Origin: Candidatus Phycosocius bacilliformis
Lineage (GTDB): Bacteria; Pseudomonadota; Alphaproteobacteria; Caulobacterales; Aquidulcibacteraceae
Assembly: GCF_003112735.1 (NCBI RefSeq)
Contig: NZ_BFBR01000015.1
Location: 1 to 35,816 of the forward strand
DNA: 35,816 nt
Direction of reading: 5' to 3'
Of the stretch, positions 1 through 9,360 are shown in pieces (the stretch's first letter is position 1; the number at the start of each line of letters is the position of its first letter). The translations under genes were made by a program, and so were the position numbers. Below the pieces are notes generated by a model. That model was given only the letters and a program-made list of their open reading frames with translations, searched no databases and had not been told where the DNA came from.

Positions 1-101
1 AGGGGTCGGGGGAGAGGGGGCCCGGCGCAAGCACTATTAGGTTTGTGGGAAGAGGGATTCTAAACCGCAATCAAATCTGTGAGTCTAAGCCCTCACCCTA
101 A

Positions 102-124
102 CCCCTCTCCTGGAGGGAGAGGGG
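102..124. repeat. CCCCTCTCC/GGAGAGGGG palindromic intergenic repeat
   Basis: A perfect 9-bp inverted repeat (102-110 with 116-124) with a 5-base loop lies just downstream of the aldehyde dehydrogenase stop codon. The adjoining CCTCACCCTAACC text (91-103) and a related inverted-looking G-rich stretch at 1-22 resemble a palindromic repeat commonly found between proteobacterial genes. It could help end transcription of the minus-strand gene, but there is no T-run, so it is not a standard intrinsic terminator. Confidence 0.55.
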
Positions 125-143
125 CTCTTCGGTGACCTATGCT

Positions 144-1583
144 CTATTCCGCCGCGACGGCACCATAGCCCATGACGGCTTTGACTTCGAGGAATTCTTC
201 GAGGCCGAAGTCGCCCCATTCGCGGCCATTGCCTGATTGTTTGTAGCCACCAAAGGGCGCGACCGAATCCGTACTTGCCCCATTGATATGGATCATGCCC
301 GCGCGGATTTGTTTGGCGACCTGGCGCGCGTGGTCCAGATTCTCGGACTGCACATAGCCTGACAGGCCATAGACCGTATCATTAGCCATGCGAATGGCAT
401 CTTCTTCGGTATCATAGGGGATCATGGTCAAGACAGGGCCGAAGATTTCTTCCCGTGCAATCGTGGTGTCGTTTGTTTGGCTAACAAACACGGTGGGGCG
501 CACGAAATAGCCTTTATTGAAGCCTTCGGGGCGACCCAGACCGCCAGTGACAAGCTCTGCCTCTTTCATGCCGATCTCGATCAAGGATTGCACCTTCTCA
601 AACTGGCGGCCATTGGCAAGCGGGCCCATGGCAAAACGCTTGTCGCCGGCAGGATCTGCCACAACGACCGATTCAGCCGTTGCTTTGGCGATGGCTGCGG
701 CTTCACCCAATTTCGGGCGGGGCACGAACATGCGGGTTGGCGCGTTGCATGACTGGCCCGAATTGGTCATCACTTGCATCACGCCGGACGACACAGCCTT
801 TTGAAGATCGGCATCTTCCAGCACAATATTGGGCGACTTGCCGCCGAGTTCTTGGGCGATGCGCTTGACGGTGGGTGCCGCGCTCTTGGCGATTTCGATC
901 CCGGCGCGGGTTGAGCCGGTAAAGGACACAAAGTCGACTTCCTCGTGGGTAGACAAGACGCTGCCAACGCCTGGGCCGTCACCATTGACCAGGTTGAACA
1001 CGCCCTTTGGCACACCCGCTTCATGGATGATGTCTGCCAAGATCATAGCGTCAAGCGGGGCCAATTCGGAGGGCTTCAGCACCATGGTGCAGCCAGCAGC
1101 CAAGGCCGGCCCCACTTTGCAGCCAATCTGGTTCATCGGCCAGTTCCAAGGGGTGATCAAGCTGCACACGCCAATGGCTTCATAGCGAATGCGGGTATTG
1201 CCGCGGGAGTGTTCCCATGTGAATTCTTTCAGCGCATTGAGTGCGCCCATCAATTGGCTCAAGCCAGAGGGGGCTTGGGCAGCACTGGCCAGCCACATCG
1301 GAGCGCCCATTTCTTGGCTGATGGCTTGGGCAATTTCGGGCATTTTGGCCGAGTAAAGCGCAATGATCTTTTCCATCAAGGCAATTCGCTCGTCCAAGCT
1401 GGTCTCGGAGAAGGCTGGAAAGGCAGCGCGGGCCGCCAAAATGGCCTTAACGGCATCCGCCTCGCTCCCCAGAGAGATGACGGCAATTGGCTCTTCAGTT
1501 GCCGGATTGATGACGTGATGATCGCGTGGCGTCACCGGATCAACCCAGGCTCCATCGATGTAAAATTGCTTGCGTTCAATCAT
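144..1583 (-). CDS. NAD(P)-dependent aldehyde dehydrogenase family protein
   Basis: A 479-residue cytosolic enzyme of the aldehyde dehydrogenase superfamily, which oxidises an aldehyde to a carboxylate with NAD(P)+. Family landmarks are visible: PWNWP with the oxyanion Asn near residue 147, the coenzyme-binding FTGSTRAG near 221-228, the general-base Glu in ELGGKSP near 245, and the catalytic Cys in NSGQSCN near 279. The length is normal for the family. The start at 1583 (MIERKQF) is preferred over an upstream in-frame ATG because GGGAG lies about 7 bases before it. It stands alone on the minus strand, 170 bp beyond the HerA-like gene. The substrate cannot be told from sequence; the closest general look is to aldehyde dehydrogenases of broad or unknown specificity. 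Confidence 0.93.
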   Translation of the reverse strand: MIERKQFYIDGAWVDPVTPRDHHVINPATEEPIAVISLGSEADAVKAILAARAAFPAFSETSLDERIALMEKIIALYSAKMPEIAQAISQEMGAPMWLASAAQAPSGLSQLMGALNALKEFTWEHSRGNTRIRYEAIGVCSLITPWNWPMNQIGCKVGPALAAGCTMVLKPSELAPLDAMILADIIHEAGVPKGVFNLVNGDGPGVGSVLSTHEEVDFVSFTGSTRAGIEIAKSAAPTVKRIAQELGGKSPNIVLEDADLQKAVSSGVMQVMTNSGQSCNAPTRMFVPRPKLGEAAAIAKATAESVVVADPAGDKRFAMGPLANGRQFEKVQSLIEIGMKEAELVTGGLGRPEGFNKGYFVRPTVFVSQTNDTTIAREEIFGPVLTMIPYDTEEDAIRMANDTVYGLSGYVQSENLDHARQVAKQIRAGMIHINGASTDSVAPFGGYKQSGNGREWGDFGLEEFLEVKAVMGYGAVAAE

Positions 1584-1753
1584 GGCAGACTCCCTTTTGC
1601 TGATCTGGTCGCGACGTGCGCGCATCTTATGGGTCCTGCCCGGAAGGCAGGCCACCAGCTTGTTTTGTCATATCAAGCCTGACCGATGATGGCGAGGGAC
1701 ATGGGCAGGAAAATCCTCCTGCTGAGCGACTTTTACCTGATCAGGCTTTGTCG

Positions 1754-3280
1754 CTAGCGTCGCCGAAGCGATCCCAAAAGCCCGCGCATCAATTCCCGCC
1801 CAATGGTCGAGCTGGCCTGACGCACCATGCTTTTGACGGCTGTTTCAGCCAAACTCTGCCGATTGCCACGTCTGCCAGTACCAAAGATCACCCCCATCAG
1901 GCCACCATCATCAGGACTTTCCTGGCGGGAGCTGCTGGATCGGGGGCTGGGGGCCGCTTCACGGGCTTCAAGCTCAGCCTGCTGGGCCTCAAGCTCGGCT
2001 GACTTGCGTGCCAGGATCTCAAAGGCGCTGTCGCGATCTGCGACACGGTCATAGCGCGGCCCAATCGGGCTTGCTGCCATCACGCGGGCGCGGGCCTCGG
2101 GGCTACACGGGCCAACTTGGCTGACCGGCGGGCGGATCAATGTGCGCTCTACCATGGTAGGCACACCCTTGTCGTCCAAGGTCGAAACCAGCGCTTCGCC
2201 CACACCCAAAGAAGTGATCATCTCTTCTGTCTTGAAACGCGGATTAGGTCGGAAGCTTTCGGCAGCTGTGCGCACGGCCTTGGTCTCGCTTGGCGTATAG
2301 GCGCGCAATGCGTGCTGGATGCGATTGCCCAATTGCGCCAGCACGGTTTCGGGAATGTCTTGCGGGTTCTGGGTAACAAAATACACCCCCACCCCCTTGG
2401 AGCGGATCAGGCGGACCACTTGCTCAATGGTCGACAACAGGGCTTTGGGGGCGTCTTTGAACAACAAATGGGCTTCATCAAAGAAGAAGACCAGCTTTGG
2501 CTTGTCGAGGTCGCCGACCTCGGGCAAATGTTCGAATAATTCCGACAGCATCCACAACAGGAAGGTGGCATAAAGCGTCGGGCTTTGCACCAGTTTGTCG
2601 GCGGCCAGAATATTGACAATCCCACGGCCTGACAGGTCGGTCCGCATAAAGTCGGCCAAATCAAGGGCAGGCTCGCCAAAGAAGCCACCTGCCCCTGCCT
2701 GATCAAGTTGCAGGATTTTGCGCTGCAAGGCGGCGATCGATTGGGGTGTCACAAGCCCATATTTCTTGGACACCACATCATCATGCTCGGCCATAAAGTC
2801 CAGAATGGCTTTGAGGTCTTTGAGGTCGAGCAACAAAAGCCCTTCCTCATCGGCCATTTTGAAGGCGACTGCCAGCGCGCCTTCTTGGGCATCAGTCACC
2901 TCCATCAAACGGGCAAGCAATGTGGGCCCCATCTCCGAAATGGTGGTGCGCACTGGATGGCCCTTTTGCCCATACAGGTCCCAATAGACAGTGGGGGTGG
3001 CATCGGTTTGATATTCAGTCAGGCCAATTTGTTCCGCACGCGCCTTGAACGGGGCCGAGGGCTCCCAATTCTGACTGATGCCAGACAAATCACCCTTGAT
3101 GTCCGCGGCAAACACCGGAACCCCCGCCCGAGACAATCCTTCGGCGAGAACTTGCAACGTCACGGTCTTGCCCGTCCCCGTTGCCCCCGCGACCAGACCG
3201 TGGCGGTTGGCCCGCTTCAACAGGAGTTCAATCGGGGCGAGCGGTTCGCCCCCGGCACCGATCAAAATGGACTCACGCAT
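1754..3280 (-). CDS. HerA-like ATPase of the DUF853 (YjgR) family
   Basis: A 508-residue P-loop ATPase. Walker A is GATGTGKT at residues 32-39 and Walker B is LVFFFDEAHLLF in the middle of the protein. The order of conserved blocks matches the DUF853/YjgR branch of the HerA-FtsK superfamily. Many annotations call such proteins helicases, but their physiological role is not settled. The C-terminal 90 residues contain a charged, Glu/Ala-rich stretch (ELEAQQAELEAREA), probably a short coiled coil, followed by a Ser/Arg-rich linker and a basic tail ending RRR. The start at 3280 has GGGGAG upstream. It lies 72 bp downstream of the SLC13 gene on the same strand and could share a transcript, although the two products have no evident functional link. 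Confidence 0.9.
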   Translation of the reverse strand: MRESILIGAGGEPLAPIELLLKRANRHGLVAGATGTGKTVTLQVLAEGLSRAGVPVFAADIKGDLSGISQNWEPSAPFKARAEQIGLTEYQTDATPTVYWDLYGQKGHPVRTTISEMGPTLLARLMEVTDAQEGALAVAFKMADEEGLLLLDLKDLKAILDFMAEHDDVVSKKYGLVTPQSIAALQRKILQLDQAGAGGFFGEPALDLADFMRTDLSGRGIVNILAADKLVQSPTLYATFLLWMLSELFEHLPEVGDLDKPKLVFFFDEAHLLFKDAPKALLSTIEQVVRLIRSKGVGVYFVTQNPQDIPETVLAQLGNRIQHALRAYTPSETKAVRTAAESFRPNPRFKTEEMITSLGVGEALVSTLDDKGVPTMVERTLIRPPVSQVGPCSPEARARVMAASPIGPRYDRVADRDSAFEILARKSAELEAQQAELEAREAAPSPRSSSSRQESPDDGGLMGVIFGTGRRGNRQSLAETAVKSMVRQASSTIGRELMRGLLGSLRRR

Positions 3281-3352
3281 GGGGGCTCCCCGAAAAAGTT
3301 GGCTGGCATGTTGCCCCGACTTTAGGGTGCTCGTGCGGCCTTGTTAAGGGCC

Positions 3353-4834
3353 TCAATTGCGTATCAACGGCCCGATCAGGCCAACTGCCAGCGCAATCGT
3401 GGCGATGCCGCACAGATTGAGGAAAAAGCCAACCCGCAACATCTCCCTTTGCTGGGGCGCACCTGTGGCATAGGCAATGGCATTGGCGGCCGTGGCAATG
3501 GGCAGCATGAAGCCGAAGCTTGCAGCAAATGTGGCGGACGCCCCAATCATCAGAGGGTCTCCGCCAGAGCCTGCGACCATGGCGGTCAGCACGGGCAGCA
3601 TCGCCGTCAAGGTGGCAACATTGGAGGCCAGTTCCGACAAAAACACCGTCGCCCCCACCAAAATCAGAACCACAAGAAGAACCGGCAGCGCCCCCAGTCC
3701 AGTCAGCTGCGCGCCAATATAGCTCGACAGGCCAGTTTGTTCGAGCGCCGCAGCAATCGATAAGCCCCCACCAAACAGGATGGCGATCCCCCAGGGGATA
3801 CGCTCAGCCACATCCCAATCCAACAAGCCTTTGCCGGGATTGGTCTTGTCCCCCGCTGGGACGATGAACAGGGCAACAGCCCCCAGAACCGCAATCACCA
3901 TATCGGTCAAGCCTGACAAGCCCGGCAGCTTACTGAGAGGTTCGCGAAAAATCCAGGCCAGTGCGACCAGCAGAAAGATGACCAGAACCCGACCTTCTTT
4001 CCGGCTGATGGGGCCGAGGGCGCGGGCCTCTGCAGCGATCACCGCGCGGGCGGTATCATCGCCCAAATGTTTGGGTAAGCGATAGGCAATGCGCGTCAGG
4101 ACAAACCAGGTCAAGGGCACCATGATCGCAATGATCGCCCCGCCAATCGCCATCCATTGAGGAAAGCTCAATCCCACGCCATTGGCCTCAAGCCAGCGTG
4201 CGCCGATCAGATTTGTCGGGGTGCCAATTGGCGTACCCACCCCACCGATTGAGGCACAATAGGCCACGCCCAGCACACAAGCTGCCATCAAGGAACGGCG
4301 GTGCGGCCCCTCTGGGGCTGCAGCTTGGCAGACGGCCAGCGCAATCGGGGTCATCATCAAGGCGGTGGCGGTGTTGGAAATCCACATTGACAACAAGGTC
4401 GTGGCCAACATGAAGCCGCCCACAATCGCGGCAGGACTGCTGCCCACCAGCAAAAGCACATGGATGGCGATACGCCGGTGCAGACCTGATTGCTCAATAG
4501 CCGCTGCAATCATGAAGCCGCCGATGAAGAGAAAAATGATCGGGTCGGCATAGGGGGCGGCCGCCTCCACCGGCTTGAGCACACCCATCATCGGCAGGAT
4601 ACACAGAGGCAATAATGCGGTTGCGGCCACCGGAATGGCTTCACTCACCCACCAGACGATCATCAAAGCCAATAGACAAAGGGCCAGCCAGGCTTTGGGG
4701 TTTAATCCGTCCGGTGCGCCCAGCCATGCCATCGTCCCGGCAATGGCAAGGCCCAGGAAAAAGCCGATCCGCTGGCCAAGGCCTGAGGTGGCATGACCCT
4801 CTTCCAAAAGGGTCTCTGGAGCAGGTTGGGGCAT
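3353..4834 (-). CDS. SLC13 / DASS-family anion (dicarboxylate) symporter
   Basis: A 493-residue polytopic inner-membrane protein with long hydrophobic segments throughout, as expected for the divalent-anion:sodium symporter family. These carry C4-dicarboxylates, citrate or sulfate together with Na+. The repeated Na+/substrate signature appears twice: ISNTATALMMTP in the first half, and LASNVATLTAMLP in the second, where the usual SNT is SNV. The start at 4834 is preceded by GAGGACAG. It is divergent from pgi with only 89 bp between the start codons, so both promoters must lie in that gap. The transported anion cannot be assigned from sequence alone. Dicarboxylate is the default guess for the family. 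Confidence 0.88.
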   Translation of the reverse strand: MPQPAPETLLEEGHATSGLGQRIGFFLGLAIAGTMAWLGAPDGLNPKAWLALCLLALMIVWWVSEAIPVAATALLPLCILPMMGVLKPVEAAAPYADPIIFLFIGGFMIAAAIEQSGLHRRIAIHVLLLVGSSPAAIVGGFMLATTLLSMWISNTATALMMTPIALAVCQAAAPEGPHRRSLMAACVLGVAYCASIGGVGTPIGTPTNLIGARWLEANGVGLSFPQWMAIGGAIIAIMVPLTWFVLTRIAYRLPKHLGDDTARAVIAAEARALGPISRKEGRVLVIFLLVALAWIFREPLSKLPGLSGLTDMVIAVLGAVALFIVPAGDKTNPGKGLLDWDVAERIPWGIAILFGGGLSIAAALEQTGLSSYIGAQLTGLGALPVLLVVLILVGATVFLSELASNVATLTAMLPVLTAMVAGSGGDPLMIGASATFAASFGFMLPIATAANAIAYATGAPQQREMLRVGFFLNLCGIATIALAVGLIGPLIRN

Positions 4835-4923
4835 CTTCTGTCCTCAGTCTGGCATGGCAAATACGCGGATACGCAAGGGTGGGAGGCCTCGACAAGCCTT
4901 CAGTGTCTTGGCAAGGGTGGGCC

Positions 4924-6528
4924 ATGACATATTCTGATCTGATCGCCCGTGGCCAGTCCGCATCTTCTGCCAGCCTCCCTGATTTGGTGTCCGATCCTGT
5001 CCGGCATCAACGCCTGACAATCACGGCCCAAGGTCTGCATTTTGACTTCTCGCGCGCCTTGCTCTCTGAAGCTGATTTCGACGCCCTCCTTACCCATGCC
5101 CAAGAAATTGGACTTGAACAAGCGCGTGCCGACCTTTTTTCCGGCAAGCCGATAAATGCGACCGAGGGCCGCGCGGTGCTGCATATGGCTCTGCGTCAGC
5201 CAGGGCGCGACTTTTTTGCCAAGGGCGAGGCGATCAGCACGGCTGTGCGGACGGGGCGGGCTGCTGCGACCGCTTTTGCCCATGGGGTGCGTGATGGCAG
5301 CATTTGTGCAACCGACGGCAGGCCTTTTAAAGCGATTGTTCACATCGGCATTGGTGGTTCTGACCTTGGACCACGACTGGTTCATGAGGCTTTGGCCCCA
5401 AGTGCTGGCAGCGACATCATATTGCGCTTTGCCGCCAATATTGAGCCAGGTGAATTGGCCGCAGCACTCGCCGGGCTTGATCCGCGTGAGACCTTGATCC
5501 TGTGCGTGTCGAAAACCTTCACGACGCTGGAGACGCTGGAAAATCTCAAGGCAGCACGGGCGTGGCTACAGGCCGCGATTGGGCCAGATGACAGCGCCCA
5601 TCTTGTTGCGATTAGTGCCGCACCAGAACGGACCAAGGCTGCAGGTTTCCGGCCAGATCGGGTGTTTGACTTCAAGGAATGGGTCGGTGGCCGTTTCTCT
5701 CTGTGGTCGGCTGTTGGGCTCTCGTGCAAGATTGCGTTGGGGCCAGATGTGATTGCCCGCATGCACGCCGGTGCTGCGGCGATGGACCATCTGTTTGAAA
5801 CCTTGCCTCTGGCCCAAAATCCGGTGGTGATTGCAGGCCTGATCGGCTGGTGGAATCGCACGTGCCTTGATTTCAAGAGCCGGGCTGTCATTCCTTATGC
5901 CAAGCGTCTGCGTCTTCTGCCGCAATTCCTGCAACAGCTTGAGATGGAATCCAACGGCAAGTCGGTCAATTTGGCCGGTCAGCGCGTTTCAACGTCCGGT
6001 CCGGTTGTGTGGGGGGCAGAAGGCACCAATGCCCAGCATGCCTTCTTCCAGCATCTCCATCAGAGCCCCGATGTGACCCCGGTCGAGTTCATTGCCATTG
6101 CCACCGACAACGAGGATGCGCCTGCTCGCACCCGCATGACCTTGGCCAATGCGCTCGCTCAGGCCGAAGCCTTGACCCATGGCAAAACGCGCGCAGACGT
6201 CGAGGCCACGATGCGGGCCGCCGGTGCTGATGATGCCTCCATTGCTGCCATTGCGCCGCATCGGGTGTTCAGCGGCAACCGACCATCGAGCTTTGTCTTG
6301 ATGGACCGATTGAGCCCGGAGAATTTCGGTGCCTATCTGGCCTTTTGCGAGCATCGCACCTTTGTTGAGGGCAAGCTGTGGGGCGTCAATTCCTTCGACC
6401 AATGGGGCGTGGAATTGGGCAAAGTGATTGCCAGCGAAATTGACGCGGATCTGCAGAAGGGGCCGAGTTCTCATCGCGATCGGGCCAGTGTCGCCTTGAT
6501 CGAAGCCATCCGCAGCTTGCGCAGCTGA
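4924..6528 (+). CDS. pgi: Glucose-6-phosphate isomerase
   Basis: A 534-residue cytosolic enzyme interconverting glucose-6-phosphate and fructose-6-phosphate in glycolysis and gluconeogenesis. The phosphate-binding loop GIGGSDLGP is at 142-150. Both family signatures are present: VGGRFSLWSAVG, and the C-terminal VNSFDQWGVELGK carrying the essential Lys. MESNGKSV and the TNAQHAFFQHLHQ block with the ring-opening His are also seen. The reading frame stays open about 100 codons upstream, but that part is antisense to the SLC13 gene. The ATG at 4924 follows AAGGGTGGG and gives the normal family length. Its stop lies only 2 bp from the stop of the convergent deacetylase gene. Confidence 0.97.
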   Translation: MTYSDLIARGQSASSASLPDLVSDPVRHQRLTITAQGLHFDFSRALLSEADFDALLTHAQEIGLEQARADLFSGKPINATEGRAVLHMALRQPGRDFFAKGEAISTAVRTGRAAATAFAHGVRDGSICATDGRPFKAIVHIGIGGSDLGPRLVHEALAPSAGSDIILRFAANIEPGELAAALAGLDPRETLILCVSKTFTTLETLENLKAARAWLQAAIGPDDSAHLVAISAAPERTKAAGFRPDRVFDFKEWVGGRFSLWSAVGLSCKIALGPDVIARMHAGAAAMDHLFETLPLAQNPVVIAGLIGWWNRTCLDFKSRAVIPYAKRLRLLPQFLQQLEMESNGKSVNLAGQRVSTSGPVVWGAEGTNAQHAFFQHLHQSPDVTPVEFIAIATDNEDAPARTRMTLANALAQAEALTHGKTRADVEATMRAAGADDASIAAIAPHRVFSGNRPSSFVLMDRLSPENFGAYLAFCEHRTFVEGKLWGVNSFDQWGVELGKVIASEIDADLQKGPSSHRDRASVALIEAIRSLRS

Positions 6529-6530
6529 TC

Positions 6531-7277
6531 TCAACCAAACATCAGTTTGGCTGCTGCTGCCTTGACGGGCAGGGTCTCCACCTTGGCATCGTGAAGGGCA
6601 GCGATGACATCTTCGAGATCTTGCGGCCGACACCCATAAGCCGATGGGTCCGGCCCGACATCATGGGTGAAGAAAATGATCCAGGCCTGTGTGGCAACAG
6701 CCTCGGCAATCAACGCGCGTACCTGGCCCATATCATGCTGGCGGCGCTCGATCCCGATGGCGCGCAGGTCGCCAAAATCCACCCGTCCTCTGTTCAGGCC
6801 GCGATAGACGCCACGGCATGTGAAGAAATGGCGGGCATAATAGGCCTTTGCTGACAAGCTGACCGCGCCATATGGATAGGCAAAGCTGGATAGCCGAACA
6901 TCCCCCAATGTCTGTGCGATAAAGTCCGCATTGGCCAAGCGGTCTCGATCGCGGGCTGCAGTGTTGAGGCGGGTCACGAACGGATGAGCAAAGCTGTGGC
7001 AGGCAATTTCATGGCCGGCCTCGTGCAGGGCAATGAGGTCTGATCGCTCATGCTGGGGGCGGTCCTCGAAACTCTTGCCCGTATGTCCGCCGCAGACATA
7101 GAACGTGCCGCTCATGCCAGCTTGGTTCAGGATGGGTGCGCCAACGCGGGCTGCCGAAAGAGGAATGTCATCAAAACTGATCGAGGCTATGGCTTGAGTT
7201 AGTTTTGATTGGATGGGGTTGAGGGGGATGGCTCGGGCCAATGCCGCCCCGGCGCGCGCCACAAGTCCTTGGGCCAT
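6531..7277 (-). CDS. Polysaccharide deacetylase (NodB/CE4-type) family protein
   Basis: A 248-residue protein with the CE4 metal-dependent deacetylase motifs in order: SFDD near 34-37 (catalytic base and metal Asp), HSFAHP near 94-99 (metal His pair), FAYPYG near 132-137, and a C-terminal FFTHDVG with the catalytic His near 205. Such enzymes remove N- or O-acetyl groups from sugars in polysaccharides or glycoconjugates. No clear signal peptide is seen, so it may act in the cytoplasm on a precursor. It starts 3 bp after the stop of the FkbH-like gene, so the two are surely one transcript. That pairing suggests a role in making or modifying a cell-surface glycan, which is inference. Confidence 0.87.
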   Translation of the reverse strand: MAQGLVARAGAALARAIPLNPIQSKLTQAIASISFDDIPLSAARVGAPILNQAGMSGTFYVCGGHTGKSFEDRPQHERSDLIALHEAGHEIACHSFAHPFVTRLNTAARDRDRLANADFIAQTLGDVRLSSFAYPYGAVSLSAKAYYARHFFTCRGVYRGLNRGRVDFGDLRAIGIERRQHDMGQVRALIAEAVATQAWIIFFTHDVGPDPSAYGCRPQDLEDVIAALHDAKVETLPVKAAAAKLMFG

Positions 7278-7280
7278 GTC

Positions 7281-9107
7281 TTAGACCATCTCCTGTGCGG
7301 CAAGCGCAGCCTGCGTCGCTTGGGTGATTTGCACTTTCACAATGTCGGCCCCGGCCACATCGGTCGGTAGAGTGAGACGCAAGTCACCTTCCCCTTCTCC
7401 AGTCGTCCGCAGTGTGAATCCCAAAGCCTCAAACATCGCAAGTGCAGCATCATTGCGCGCCGTTTTTCGATACTGGATGGTGAGCACCTCCGCACCAGCA
7501 CAGTGCTCGGCCAACCATCCTAAGAAGGCAGCTTCAACACGTTTACGCTGCACACGGCAGCTCATGAAAAAGTCGAGCATTTGACCCACATCGGGTTTGA
7601 TGTGGGCAAATCCGATAAGACCGTAATCGCCGAAGCGGTCGCGGCAGCGCATCGTCCATGCTTCAACCCCGTTTTTAGGCGTTGCCAAAGCGGCAACTTC
7701 CTCGCGTGTGAAGCGGGTGGCTGCCACATTGAGCTGGTTGGTTCGTTGGGACAATTCATACACACGTTCAATGTCATCTGATCCCAAAGGGGCGAGATCT
7801 AAGACAAGCGCGCAATTCCGCAAGAAGTCGTCCATATTCCCGTCCGCGGCCTCTGCGGCTTGGGCGCGCGCAGCCTCAACCGCATAGAGGGCCCGTCGAC
7901 CACGGCTTTCGGCCGTGATTGGTACGTCAAATTGCGGCCTGTCCAAAAGGCTGAGGGCGTCGACCTCGTTGAATACAGTGACGCTCGGGTGCGTTTCGCC
8001 AACCTCACCGCGCTCAAACGGCTGGTCATCAATGAAGACAAAACTGTCGAGCCCCAGATTGAGGGCATCTGCAATCCGCGTCAGGCTGGCACTTTTGGGG
8101 CCCCAGCCAATTTGGGGTACCAGCAAATAGTCAGACAAACCATGGTGGCGCAGCGCTGCCATGGCAGGCGCGTGATCGTTCTTGCTCGCAACCGACTGCA
8201 GGATTCCGCGCGCATCGAGTGCCTCGATCACCTCACGTATGCCCGGTCGCACCCGCAGGCCTTCCGCCCCATCCTCAACCAATATGCCATCCCAGATCGT
8301 GTGATCGAGGTCCCACACCACCACTTTGGCTTTTGTGGCCGGCATGATGGGGGCTGCCGTTTGGTTCGCTGGCCGATTATCGGCTTTGGCAAGGCTGACA
8401 AAGTCGCACAAGCCGAACAAAGCTTCGACACCTTCTGCCTCACCTACTGGTTCGATCTGGATCAAATGGTCAAATGATAGGTCAAGGTGGCGCGTGATGT
8501 CGGCCAGCGGAATTGTCGTCCGTGACCAGTCGCGTGTCAGACTGAAGCGGGTTTGAAACAGAGCCGGATTCTGCTTGTCGGTGGGCATGATCGTCAAAGT
8601 GAACGCCAAATCGTCGCCCGAAAGCGCGGCCCCCTCAACCATGAAGCTGTCAAAGCCTTCAGCCTTGCCTTGCGCCAAGGCACGATGGTGATTTGTCTGA
8701 TCGCGCGCCAGCTTGCGCGCCAGCACCGCGAGGCCCAGACCCAATGCTGGGCGAACGGCCTGCTCCAGACGTGCGGCTTCGGCCAGACCAAGTGCACGCA
8801 CCGGACCGCGCCCCTCAAGCTTGCCCCACCGGCGAAAGCGAATGCGCGTCAGAGGTATGTCCGTTGGACCCCCGTGCTCAACGGTCTCAATTCCATGTAC
8901 AAAGCGCCGACAATGTCCGTCCGGCCGCGGGGTGTAGAAATTGCAGGCCGTATAACAGGCCGGTGCCGCGCACTCAGAGCAATGCTCACCCCAAACAATT
9001 AAGCTGCGCTGGGCCACTAATTTAGCTGTTTTGGCCCGTTCCCCAGCCAGCCGCTCGGGCAGCACCAGCGGCGCGCGCGCGACATCGAGGGCAACGGTTT
9101 CCTTCAT
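7281..9107 (-). CDS. FkbH-like HAD-IIIC phosphatase/GNAT protein with Cys-rich N-terminus
   Basis: A 608-residue multidomain protein. The HAD core begins near residue 260 with VVWDLDHT (D266 and D268 as catalytic Asp residues), and FIDDQPFER follows later. The C-terminal 200 residues match the acetyltransferase-like half of FkbH proteins, which typically load or modify acyl or glyceryl units. The N-terminal 240 residues are unusual. They start with a Cys cluster (C43, C46, C51, C55, C66; spacing C-x2-C-x4-C-x3-C) that resembles the first cluster motif of DmsB-type ferredoxins. A strand-rich stretch near 80-235 that may be a jelly-roll or carbohydrate-binding fold follows. The start at 9107 has AGGGTG upstream. 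It forms an operon with the deacetylase. FkbH-type HAD proteins also occur in surface-polysaccharide loci, which fits that neighbour. Confidence 0.82.
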   Translation of the reverse strand: MKETVALDVARAPLVLPERLAGERAKTAKLVAQRSLIVWGEHCSECAAPACYTACNFYTPRPDGHCRRFVHGIETVEHGGPTDIPLTRIRFRRWGKLEGRGPVRALGLAEAARLEQAVRPALGLGLAVLARKLARDQTNHHRALAQGKAEGFDSFMVEGAALSGDDLAFTLTIMPTDKQNPALFQTRFSLTRDWSRTTIPLADITRHLDLSFDHLIQIEPVGEAEGVEALFGLCDFVSLAKADNRPANQTAAPIMPATKAKVVVWDLDHTIWDGILVEDGAEGLRVRPGIREVIEALDARGILQSVASKNDHAPAMAALRHHGLSDYLLVPQIGWGPKSASLTRIADALNLGLDSFVFIDDQPFERGEVGETHPSVTVFNEVDALSLLDRPQFDVPITAESRGRRALYAVEAARAQAAEAADGNMDDFLRNCALVLDLAPLGSDDIERVYELSQRTNQLNVAATRFTREEVAALATPKNGVEAWTMRCRDRFGDYGLIGFAHIKPDVGQMLDFFMSCRVQRKRVEAAFLGWLAEHCAGAEVLTIQYRKTARNDAALAMFEALGFTLRTTGEGEGDLRLTLPTDVAGADIVKVQITQATQAALAAQEMV

Positions 9108-9268
9108 CTCTACACCCTATGCCGTGGCGCTCGTGTCCGTTGGGCTTCCTGAAGATAATCAGCCTTAATCAACAGACAAATGATCAAAATCGAGACGCCA
9201 AACCTCGTCCAATATGAACCAACTAAGCTTTAGCAGAATGGCCTTAAGAAAGCATTTTTCGGGCCAGT

Positions 9269-9297
9269 TTGACTGGGCCTGCAACAGGACATGCAAT
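9269..9297 (+). promoter_or_regulatory. Candidate sigma-70-type promoter for the rsfS operon
   Basis: TTGACT at 9269-9274 and TGCAAT at 9292-9297 are separated by 17 bp, matching the -35 and -10 boxes at five and four of six positions. It lies about 64 bp before the rsfS start, in the 253-bp gap between rsfS and the divergent FkbH-like gene. It is a prediction from consensus only. Confidence 0.45.
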
Positions 9298-9360
9298 TTT
9301 CCTGCATCCATGCTAGAGTGACTTTCTCGTTGCAGAAAGGCTCATCCCCTGTCGTCCGAA

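Noticed and set aside
945-1682. A 245-codon plus-strand frame opposite the aldehyde dehydrogenase gene
   Set aside because: The minus strand carries the catalytic motifs of the dehydrogenase family; the plus frame is low-complexity and matches nothing I know.
4615-4923. A 103-codon N-terminal extension of pgi
   Set aside because: It is antisense to the SLC13 gene, is unlike any Pgi N-terminus, and the ATG at 4924 has a suitable ribosome-binding site and gives the normal family length.
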